A stretch of DNA of 64,000 bases from Mucilaginibacter kameinonensis (GTDB taxonomy: Bacteria; Bacteroidota; Bacteroidia; Sphingobacteriales; Sphingobacteriaceae). The translations under genes and the position numbers were made by a program. Below, one piece after another: positions 44,774 through 51,980 of this stretch. The notes beneath the pieces were generated by a model that was given only the letters and a program-made list of their open reading frames with translations, was not told the DNA's origin and did not search any database. The stretch covers positions 1,012,670 to 1,076,669 of the forward strand of contig NZ_RCWZ01000005.1 of assembly GCF_003675385.1 (NCBI RefSeq), read 5' to 3'. Within the stretch, counting starts at the first letter, position 1. The number at the start of each line of letters is the position of its first letter.

Positions 44774-46315
44774 TCACTCCTTTTTAACGGCACCATTCCT
44801 GATAAAAATAACAGACATCAGCGCGCCTAAAAATCCTAAGCCAGCACAGATACGCATGATATTGCCATAAGCTGAAATAAATCCGTTGTGATAGGCAATC
44901 TCTACTGCCTTTTTATTGGCTCCGTCAATATTGGCTGGTACTTTCGCATTCCCCAAATTTGCCGATTGTTCCATAACAGCCTTTTTATCTTTATCATTTA
45001 GAGAAAGCTTCTTCATCTCGCCCTGCATAGCGCCAGAAAAAAACAAAACTGCAAGTGCGCCGAAAATGGCATTGGCAAAGACATTTGAAATGCGCGTCAT
45101 AGCATTATTAATACCCGACGCGGTACCCGAAAAGTGGTCGCTCACCGAACCCATAACCGTAGCCGTAAGCGGCGCTACCGTCAATGACATACCAAAGCCA
45201 AAAACAAGCACCCCCGGGAAGAAACTTGTCCAGTAATCAGACGGACCTGCGGTTTGCTTGATAAATGATAGCATCAGCAAGCCGGTACCCGCCAACGCCG
45301 GACCAATAATTAGCAATAAACGTGGGCCTTTTTTATCGGCGATGACTCCGGCATAACGTGCAATAGAGATCATAAGCACAGTAAAAGGTAAAAACGTTAA
45401 CCCCGATTGCAGTTGACTATATCCCTGCACCTGCACCATGTTTAACGACATAAACAGCATCCCACCACCCAAGCCGGCATACAGAAAAAAGGTAAGCAGG
45501 TTTATCCCGCTAAAGGTTTTATTATTAAATAAAGTCAGCGGCATCATGGGGTGCTTGCTTGTTCTTTCTATGTATATAAAAACCAGCAGCAACAACAATC
45601 CTATACCCAACGCTCCGTAAACCTGCCAGTTATTAAAACCAACCGCGGGCATCCGTAAAAAACCAAAGGTAAGTAATGCAAGGCCTAAGGCTATCGAGAT
45701 AGCGCCGGGTAAATCAAGGGATTGATCTGTTTGATCGTCCTTACTTTCGGCAACTTTACGCCACAAAATGAGCAGGGCAACTATTCCAATCGGTATATTG
45801 ATAAAGAAGATATACCGCCACAAGCCTGCATCGGCCAATGCGCCGCCGAGCACCGGGCCGCCCATGGTAACCACGGTGGTAATGGCCGACCAGGTGCCAA
45901 TAGCCTTTCCCCTTTCTTTAGCATCAATAGAAGATGAAATAAGAGAAAGGCTCCCCGGAATCATTAGCGCGCCGCCTATCCCCTGTATGACCCTGAAAAT
46001 AATAAGATAAAACACACCCGGCGAAAAACCGCAAAGCGCCGAGCCAGTTATAAAAATGAAGATCCCAATCATAAAGATCTTCTTCCGTCCCAGCTTATCG
46101 CCCAGTGAGCCGCCTATTAAAATCAGCGAAGCCAGCATTAGCAGGTATGCGTTCAGGATCCAGAACAGATCGGCACCTTTGGCGTCAAGACTTTGTTGTA
46201 AGGCCGGCAGCACTACATTGAGTGCTGTACCATCAATAAAGGCCATGGCCGAAGCCAGTATAGCCGAAACCATGATCCACTTACCCGCCGGGCTGCCCAA
46301 TGAAACTGTAGCCAT
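44774..46315 (-). CDS. MFS transporter, DHA2 (EmrB/QacA) family
   Basis: 513 residues with about 14 membrane helices. Motif A reads GGSLGDKLGRKKIF near residue 70, motif C GGPVLGGALADAGLWRYIFFINIPIG near 155-180, and FIDGTALNVVLPALQ is the first helix signature of the DHA2 drug:proton antiporters. A soluble loop (LNDKDKKAVMEQ, about 430-470) precedes the last helix. No EmrA-type adaptor or TolC partner is adjacent, and no regulator is close. Substrate is unknown; multidrug efflux is the family default. It appears monocistronic. Confidence 0.9.
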   Translation of the reverse strand: MATVSLGSPAGKWIMVSAILASAMAFIDGTALNVVLPALQQSLDAKGADLFWILNAYLLMLASLILIGGSLGDKLGRKKIFMIGIFIFITGSALCGFSPGVFYLIIFRVIQGIGGALMIPGSLSLISSSIDAKERGKAIGTWSAITTVVTMGGPVLGGALADAGLWRYIFFINIPIGIVALLILWRKVAESKDDQTDQSLDLPGAISIALGLALLTFGFLRMPAVGFNNWQVYGALGIGLLLLLVFIYIERTSKHPMMPLTLFNNKTFSGINLLTFFLYAGLGGGMLFMSLNMVQVQGYSQLQSGLTFLPFTVLMISIARYAGVIADKKGPRLLLIIGPALAGTGLLMLSFIKQTAGPSDYWTSFFPGVLVFGFGMSLTVAPLTATVMGSVSDHFSGTASGINNAMTRISNVFANAIFGALAVLFFSGAMQGEMKKLSLNDKDKKAVMEQSANLGNAKVPANIDGANKKAVEIAYHNGFISAYGNIMRICAGLGFLGALMSVIFIRNGAVKKE

Positions 46316-46416
46316 ATTAACAAGGTTTTAACTGGTGCGTTTATTACAAAGTTGCAGTAAATGATCGGATTAATAATACTGCAAAACATTAAAATAAAGC
46401 GCCGAAAAAAAAATGA

Positions 46417-47109
46417 CTATCGCCTGAAAACGCCGATATTCTCCGGACAAAACAATATCAGCAAAACTATTGCGGAAAGGTCAAGCGGTAGTACTTCCGA
46501 TTGATTTACGGCAGAAAACAAGGCCGTTAATATCGTCAATACAATTATGGCTATAATGTGGTTACGATGCGGAATAGGAATACCAATTTTATCAATAAAC
46601 CGCTTAGCCCTGAAGTTGCTCCGGTATATAAAGGGAAGTACCATGAAGTAAAAAACTCCGGCCGCTATCAAAACCCAATGCAGGGCAATTTGTCCAACTT
46701 CATTAATCTTCATTATCCCGCTTGCGTTTGCGCGTAATATGGTGGTGTTAGTTTTAAAAAGCTTATGCGTGGAGATATGAAGCAGATCGGGCAGGTGGCT
46801 CATTTTTTCGGCGATAAAAAATAAGCTCACTACCCCGGCTAAAATAAAAACGATACAAAACTGGATACTGCGGTAGCGGGAAAGCCTGATAATGTATACC
46901 GCCGAAACGCCAAAGATCACCAGCAATAATAAAACAGTGACATATCCGATAAATCCTCCGTAGGCACTATAGATCATTTCAAAATAAGCCTTATTGGTAA
47001 AAAACAGCACAATAGCTACAGCAGTCAATACGGATGTTAGTCCGAAGATCACCTTCTCAAACTTGGTTAAACTATTTTTTTTACGGGCGGTGTTATAAGT
47101 ATTCAGCAC
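46417..47109 (-). CDS. Integral membrane protein, unknown
   Basis: 230 residues with about seven hydrophobic segments (for example FGLTSVLTAVAIVLFF, VTVLLLLVIFGVSAVYII, FCIVFILAGVVSLFFI). The start is GTG at 47109: an in-frame stop lies a few codons upstream and no ATG precedes the first helix. The C-terminus is short (CPENIGVFRR). I do not recognise a family. It is divergent from the esterase gene and 100 bases from the MFS gene on the same strand. Confidence 0.7.
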   Translation of the reverse strand: MLNTYNTARKKNSLTKFEKVIFGLTSVLTAVAIVLFFTNKAYFEMIYSAYGGFIGYVTVLLLLVIFGVSAVYIIRLSRYRSIQFCIVFILAGVVSLFFIAEKMSHLPDLLHISTHKLFKTNTTILRANASGIMKINEVGQIALHWVLIAAGVFYFMVLPFIYRSNFRAKRFIDKIGIPIPHRNHIIAIIVLTILTALFSAVNQSEVLPLDLSAIVLLILFCPENIGVFRR

Positions 47110-47288
47110 GGCAATTATTTATAGATGATGTAAGAACTAACAAAAACTTGTTGATACATGTTTTCGCTCCTTTTTAAAACGAACAGGAACTCCGAATTAT
47201 TTCCATCATATAAACAGAGGCATTCGTCACATTTAATTCCGCCGTGGACCATGTTGCAGTAATATTGAATCAACAAACCAACAGCCAC

Positions 47289-48521
47289 ATGAAAAAGCTT
47301 ATTCTGATACTCTTTCACCTTACAATAGCATATCTGCTAAAGGCACAGCCACCCCAGCAACCCATAGTGTTGGGTCGGATTGATACCGTTTATTCCAACA
47401 TCCTGAAAGAAAACCGACCGCTTTGGGTGTATACCCCGGGATATGATACCAATTACTTTTCAAAACCGGAATTTCCGGTTTTGTACGTTTTAGACGCCGA
47501 TGATCATTTTATGTCGCTGGTTACCATGGTTAAAGAACTTAGCGCCACCGCCGGGAATACTGTACTCCCGCAAATGATCATCATTGGTATCCTGAATACT
47601 CCTCATCATCGTACCCGCGACCTTACCCCTACTAACAGCGCTATGGACAAATCATCGGGTGGCGGCGAAAACTTTGCTGCTTTTATGGAAAATGAATTGA
47701 TCCCTTACATAGACAAAAAATACCCTACGGCTCCCTATCGCACCATGATTGGCCATTCAATAGGTGGCTTAACTGCAATTAATATGTTATTGAAACATCC
47801 GCAGGTCTTCAATGCATATATAGCTATCGACCCAAGTATGTTTTATGACAATGATAACTTACTGAAACAAGCTCCAACAATCCTTAAACAAAAGAATTTC
47901 AGTGGTAAAAAACTATTCCTCGCCTTTGCCAATACCATGAACCCCGGCCTGGATACTGTGCAGGTTAAAAGAGACACATCAGAAATATCGCACCATATAC
48001 GGTCGATCATGAAACTTGCAGATAACCTCACCCTCAATAAAACCAACAACCTGCAATTGGCCAAGAAGTATTACCCGGACGATGATCATAATTCGGTACC
48101 GTTTAATGCCGAATATGACGGCTTAAGGTTCATTTTCAAAAACAATCGTTTCCCCCGCAACCAGCCTTACAATCAGTATTTCGACAAACAATATAGTGCT
48201 GCTCAATTAAGGAAAATGATAGATGAACATTACAGCCTGATGTCTAAAGAAAGGGGCTACATCGTGCACCCTCCCGAAGCCGAAATGAATGGTGTAGGGT
48301 ACGCGTTTTTACAACAAAAGGATTATGAAAAAGCGGCGATGTTTTTCCAGGTGAATATAGATAACTACCCCAAAAACTTTAATGTTTACGACAGTATGGG
48401 CGATTGTTTTCTGGCCCGCGACGATAAAGCCAATGCCGAAAACTATTTCAAAAAGGCCTTATCTATCAAGTATACTAAAGAGATTATGGACAAGCTGGAT
48501 AAAGTACAGGCAGCGAAATAA
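47289..48521 (+). CDS. Exported alpha/beta-hydrolase (esterase D/BesA-like) with C-terminal TPR
   Basis: 410 residues from ATG 47289 (MKKLILILFHLTIAYLLKAQ), which gives the signal peptide; the open frame upstream (to 47244) would bury it. The hydrolase domain has FPVLYVLDADDHF, the nucleophile elbow MIGHSIGGLTAI (Ser about residue 157), AIDPSMFYDN and the late histidine in DDDHNSVPF. This is the putative esterase fold of ferri-siderophore and trehalose mycolyl-type esterases. The last 90 residues contain TPR-like repeats (AFLQQKDYEKAAMFFQ, CFLARDDKANAENYF). Substrate unknown; no TonB receptor or siderophore gene is near. Probably monocistronic. Confidence 0.85.
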   Translation: MKKLILILFHLTIAYLLKAQPPQQPIVLGRIDTVYSNILKENRPLWVYTPGYDTNYFSKPEFPVLYVLDADDHFMSLVTMVKELSATAGNTVLPQMIIIGILNTPHHRTRDLTPTNSAMDKSSGGGENFAAFMENELIPYIDKKYPTAPYRTMIGHSIGGLTAINMLLKHPQVFNAYIAIDPSMFYDNDNLLKQAPTILKQKNFSGKKLFLAFANTMNPGLDTVQVKRDTSEISHHIRSIMKLADNLTLNKTNNLQLAKKYYPDDDHNSVPFNAEYDGLRFIFKNNRFPRNQPYNQYFDKQYSAAQLRKMIDEHYSLMSKERGYIVHPPEAEMNGVGYAFLQQKDYEKAAMFFQVNIDNYPKNFNVYDSMGDCFLARDDKANAENYFKKALSIKYTKEIMDKLDKVQAAK

Positions 48522-48540
48522 ATTTTACTATCTGTAAAAA

Positions 48541-48640
48541 TCACGTCATCGCGAGTAACGAAACAATCTCCGATTAGTGGAGAGGCTATGCACATCCCTC
48601 TGCACAGTTAGGGATTGCTTCGTGCCTCGCAATGACGTGA
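48541..48640. repeat. Palindromic element, cattgcgag type, copy 2
   Basis: Arms tcacgtcatcgcgag (48541-48555) and ctcgcaatgacgtga (48626-48640) are nearly perfect over 15 bases (one mismatch). It lies 20 bases after the esterase stop. Inner text (aacgaaacaatctccgatt...gggattgcttcgt) is also partly complementary. Confidence 0.75.
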
Positions 48641-48693
48641 TGGAATATTATTTGCCCTTAAGCCTACTTAATTCAACGTAGTTCCTCTTAAGC

Positions 48694-48766
48694 CATTGCA
48701 CGAAGCAATCACCGATGAGCAGATTCCGGCCTGAACAGTTCCGGATTGCTTCGTTCTCTGCAATGA
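48694..48766. repeat. Palindromic element, cattgcgag type, copy 3
   Basis: cattgcacgaagcaatc (48694-48710) and gattgcttcgt...tgcaatga (48744-48766) form a stem with one internal loop. It ends 14 bases before the DUF779 stop and may terminate that minus-strand transcript. Confidence 0.7.
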
Positions 48767-48779
48767 CAATATTTTAATA

Positions 48780-49154
48780 TCAATCTTCAATAAAGCCAAC
48801 AGGCTCCAGATCCTTCAGCTCATCATCGGTAAATAACCTGGAATGGATCATAAACCTGAACCCGGTGGGGATCTCTATGGAAAAGCTTGAACCCCTCCCC
48901 TTGGTTATATCAAGCTGCAGCTGGGTATGCTGCCAGTATTCAAACTGATCTTTGCTCATCCAAAACTCACAGCCGTCAACTTCTCCTATTTTAACATCAC
49001 TCCCGCCGAGCTTAAACTCCCCTTTTTCAAAGCACATGGGCGATGAGCCGTCACAACAACCGCCGCTTTGATGAAACATGAGTTCGCCAAAACGCGATTT
49101 GAGTTCGGCTATCAGTCCGGACGCCGCCGGGGTTATGGTTACTCTTTTGACCAT
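48780..49154 (-). CDS. DUF779 protein linked to aldehyde dehydrogenase
   Basis: 124 residues, a single DUF779 domain. The Cys-rich motif FHQSGGCCDGSSPMCFEKGEF (in two parts; three Cys) is the family hallmark, and FWMSKDQFEYWQHTQLQLDI is the second conserved block. DUF779 genes are regularly found next to NAD-dependent aldehyde dehydrogenases of the ExaC/AldB type, as here 88 bases downstream of one. The biochemical role is not known; the cysteines suggest metal or thiol chemistry. Confidence 0.88.
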   Translation of the reverse strand: MVKRVTITPAASGLIAELKSRFGELMFHQSGGCCDGSSPMCFEKGEFKLGGSDVKIGEVDGCEFWMSKDQFEYWQHTQLQLDITKGRGSSFSIEIPTGFRFMIHSRLFTDDELKDLEPVGFIED

Positions 49155-49182
49155 GTTATGAGTTTATCTGCAGGATGCATAA

Positions 49183-49215
49183 AAACTTACGAAGTTTTTG
49201 AAACTTCGTAAGTTT
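49183..49215 (-). terminator. Strong hairpin between aldehyde dehydrogenase and DUF779
   Basis: 15-bp perfect stem (aaacttacgaagttt / aaacttcgtaagttt) with a 3-base loop. Placed 27 bases after the dehydrogenase stop and before the DUF779 start, it would make transcription of the second gene partial or protect the upstream mRNA end. Confidence 0.65.
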
Positions 49216-49242
49216 AGGAACGGGGATCGGTAAAAGCCGGGA

Positions 49243-50745
49243 CTAAAAAAATCCCAGCTTGTTCTTATTATATGAGATCAGCATGTTTTTAGTTTGACGG
49301 TAATGGCCAAGCATCATTTTATGATTTTCACGACCAAAACCTGATTTTTTATAGCCACCAAATGGCGCGTGCGCCGGGTAAGCATGATAATTATTTACCC
49401 AAACCCTGCCAGCGAGTATAGCACGTGGCACCTGGTAAAGTTCATGAGCATCCCGTGTCCACACACCTGCACCTAAACCATAAAGTGTGTCATTTGCTAT
49501 CGCGATGGCTTCATCAGTAGTTTTAAATGTGGTTACACAAGCCACCGGACCAAAAATTTCTTCCTGGAAAATGCGCATCTTGTTATTGCCTTTAAACAAG
49601 GTTGGCTGAATATAATAACCACCCTCCAGTTCGCCATCTAACTTTTTAATCTCGCCGCCGCAAAGCACTTCGGCTCCTTCATCCTTGCCGATTTTTAGGT
49701 ATGACTGAATTTTTTCATATTGGTCGTTAGAGGCTTGCGCGCCCATCATTGTAGTGCTGTCAAGCGGATTACCCATAATAATAGCGTTAGTACGCTCAAT
49801 CACCTTCGACATAAATTTGTCGTAAATGTTTTCATGCACCAGGATCCTCGACGGACAGGTACAAACCTCTCCCTGGTTAAGGGCGAACAGTACGGCACCC
49901 TCTACAGCCTTATCAAAAAACTCATCATCGGCATCGGCTACCGATTCAAAGAAGATATTTGGTGATTTACCGCCCAACTCCATAGTAACCGGAACCAGGT
50001 TTTCAGAGGCGTACTGCATGATCAATCTGCCCGTTGTAGTTTCGCCGGTGAAAGAAACTTTTGCAACCCTTGGTGATGAAGCCAGCGGCTTACCAGCCTC
50101 AGGACCAAAACCTGTAATAATATTTAAAACACCGGGAGGCAAAACATCCTGGATCAATTCCATCAATACCATAATTGATGTCGGAGTTTGCTCGGCTGGT
50201 TTAACCACACAACAATTGCCTGCAGCCAGCGCCGGGGCAATTTTCCAGGTAGCCATCAGCAGCGGGAAGTTCCAGGGAATGATCTGCCCTACAACACCAA
50301 GCGGCTCGTTTAAACAAATGCTTACGGTATATTCATCGTGTTCGGAAATTCCTCCTTCTTCGGCACGGATTACGCCAGCGAAGTAACGAAAGTGATCGAT
50401 CACCAGTGGCAAATCGGCCGCGCGGCATTCGCGGATGGCTTTGCCGTTATCAATACACTCCACAACAGCCAATTGCTCCAAATTAGCCTCAATAATATCA
50501 GCAATCTTATTCAGTAACGATGCCCGGTGAGCAGCTGATGTTTTGCCCCATGTTGGGAATGCGGCATGCGCGGCGTCTAAAGCCAGTTCAACATCTTCCT
50601 TTCCTGATCGTGCGGCTTTGGTGAACACCTTACCGTCAATAGGCGAAATGTTGTCAAAATATTCGCCTTTAACTGGCGGAACAAATTTGCCGCCGATAAA
50701 ATTGTCGTACTTATCCTTAAAGGATGGTTTAGAAACAGCGCTCAT
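49243..50745 (-). CDS. NAD-dependent aldehyde dehydrogenase (AldB/ExaC type)
   Basis: 500 residues, full ALDH length. It oxidises acetaldehyde-like aldehydes to acids. IIPWNFPLLMATWKIAPALAAGN holds the conserved Asn, KVSFTGETTTGR is the NAD motif, TMELGGKSPNIFF has the general-base Glu, and the catalytic Cys is in LNQGEVCTCPSR (about residue 297). The C-terminal FGGYKKSGFGRENH is canonical. An AraC-type regulator is divergent across 153 bases and DUF779 follows, a gene trio typical of alcohol or aldehyde response. Regulator and dehydrogenase probably share a control region. Confidence 0.95.
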   Translation of the reverse strand: MSAVSKPSFKDKYDNFIGGKFVPPVKGEYFDNISPIDGKVFTKAARSGKEDVELALDAAHAAFPTWGKTSAAHRASLLNKIADIIEANLEQLAVVECIDNGKAIRECRAADLPLVIDHFRYFAGVIRAEEGGISEHDEYTVSICLNEPLGVVGQIIPWNFPLLMATWKIAPALAAGNCCVVKPAEQTPTSIMVLMELIQDVLPPGVLNIITGFGPEAGKPLASSPRVAKVSFTGETTTGRLIMQYASENLVPVTMELGGKSPNIFFESVADADDEFFDKAVEGAVLFALNQGEVCTCPSRILVHENIYDKFMSKVIERTNAIIMGNPLDSTTMMGAQASNDQYEKIQSYLKIGKDEGAEVLCGGEIKKLDGELEGGYYIQPTLFKGNNKMRIFQEEIFGPVACVTTFKTTDEAIAIANDTLYGLGAGVWTRDAHELYQVPRAILAGRVWVNNYHAYPAHAPFGGYKKSGFGRENHKMMLGHYRQTKNMLISYNKNKLGFF

Positions 50746-50898
50746 AATTTTTATGTTTTTTGGTAATGCTAATGTAGAGTTAGCTCGCTGTAAGGCATTT
50801 GCATTATGCTCTCAAATGGTAGCACAATGTTCGCATTTTTTGCGCCCGCTTGTTAATGAGGATAAGTATGCCTAATTTGGCTTAAATTATAAACGGCT

Positions 50899-51831
50899 AT
50901 GAATAACAAAATCCTGTTATCTCCACTAAGCCTATCGCACGGAAAAGAACTGAACACCCTGGTTGAAAACCGCAAGGCTTACACCATGAACCAGTGCGAG
51001 CTCAATGTTTTTGAAACATTTCAGCGCAGCGAACTTGTGCCCTTAACCTTCAGCGACCTGGTAATTACCAGTATGTTGCGCGGCAAAAAGGTAATGCACC
51101 TGTTTGATAAGCCGGGTTTTGATTACCTGCCCGGTGAAACGGTTATAGTTCCGCCAAATATTACCATGAAAATTGATTTCCCGGAGGCTACCATCAACCA
51201 GCCATCGCAATGTACTGCCCTTGCCATAAACCACCAGGAAATAGCGAACACGCTTGATTTTTTAAATGAGAACTACCCGAGAGAAGATAAAAAGATCTGG
51301 CAGCTGAATTATAACCAGTTCCACTTTTTTAATAATCACGAACTTGCCCAGCTCATCAACAAACTCATCCGTATAAGTACCGGCGACGCATTAACTAAAG
51401 ATGTACTGGCCAACCTCACATTAAAGGAATTGCTCATCCGTATTATGCAAATGCAAAATCTGCATGAGGTAAGCGATAACCTGCATGAGCTATCAAGTAG
51501 CAGCAGGTTTGCCTATGTTCTGGAATACATCAGGGTACATTTAAGTGATAAGCTTAATATTGATGCGCTAAGCCAAATGGCCTTTATGAGCAAAGCCAGC
51601 TTTTTCCGGGCGTTTAAGCACGAGCTGGGAATTTCGCCGGTTGACTATATTATTAAGGAGCGCCTGCAATTAGCCAAGCAATTGATGAACAACCCACATA
51701 ACAGTATCTCTGAAGCTTGCTTTAAAGCCGGGTTCAATAACCTTAACTACTTTAGCCGGGCCTTTAAGAAAATTGAAGGAATAACCCCAAGCTATTATAA
51801 GGCTAAGTTGCGGGGCGGGCATTTGAATTAA
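50899..51831 (+). CDS. AraC-family transcriptional regulator
   Basis: 310 residues. The N-terminal half (about 1-195) is an AraC_N-type sensing domain (MHLFDKPGFDYLPGETVIVPP). The C-terminal 100 residues are a two-HTH AraC domain: LNIDALSQMAFMSKASFFRAFKHELGISPVDYI then ISEACFKAGFNNLNYFSRAFKKIEGITPSYY (each in shorter conserved cores). It is divergent from the aldehyde dehydrogenase gene, its most likely target, and the effector may be the aldehyde or alcohol. The 153-base shared gap contains no clear palindrome that I can call an operator. Confidence 0.92.
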   Translation: MNNKILLSPLSLSHGKELNTLVENRKAYTMNQCELNVFETFQRSELVPLTFSDLVITSMLRGKKVMHLFDKPGFDYLPGETVIVPPNITMKIDFPEATINQPSQCTALAINHQEIANTLDFLNENYPREDKKIWQLNYNQFHFFNNHELAQLINKLIRISTGDALTKDVLANLTLKELLIRIMQMQNLHEVSDNLHELSSSSRFAYVLEYIRVHLSDKLNIDALSQMAFMSKASFFRAFKHELGISPVDYIIKERLQLAKQLMNNPHNSISEACFKAGFNNLNYFSRAFKKIEGITPSYYKAKLRGGHLN

Positions 51832-51840
51832 AGAGAAAAA

Positions 51841-51955
51841 ATCCCCTCTTGAGAGGGGGCGCGATGAGATGTGCGGCTGCAGGGGTGTGTTTCTACTGCA
51901 TTTATCGTCGCTTACTGAAACACACCCCTCCACCCCTCTCAAAAGGGGAATCGCA
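51841..51955. repeat. Palindromic repeat, family C copy 1
   Basis: Outer arms cccctcttgagagggg (51843-51858) and cccctctcaaaagggg (51932-51947) pair with one mismatch; inner arms aggggtgtgtttc (51881-51893) and gaaacacacccct (51917-51929) are perfect. It fills the gap between the convergent AraC and exo-glucosaminidase genes, so it can act as a two-way terminator. A close copy is at 56895-57005. Confidence 0.85.
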
Positions 51956-51980
51956 CGGGCCAAAGCTATTTATTCACTGT

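Noticed and set aside
47115..47318. 67-codon minus-strand frame upstream of the esterase
   Set aside because: It overlaps the esterase signal-peptide region and its peptide has no recognisable pattern; the gap is better read as promoter for the divergent genes.
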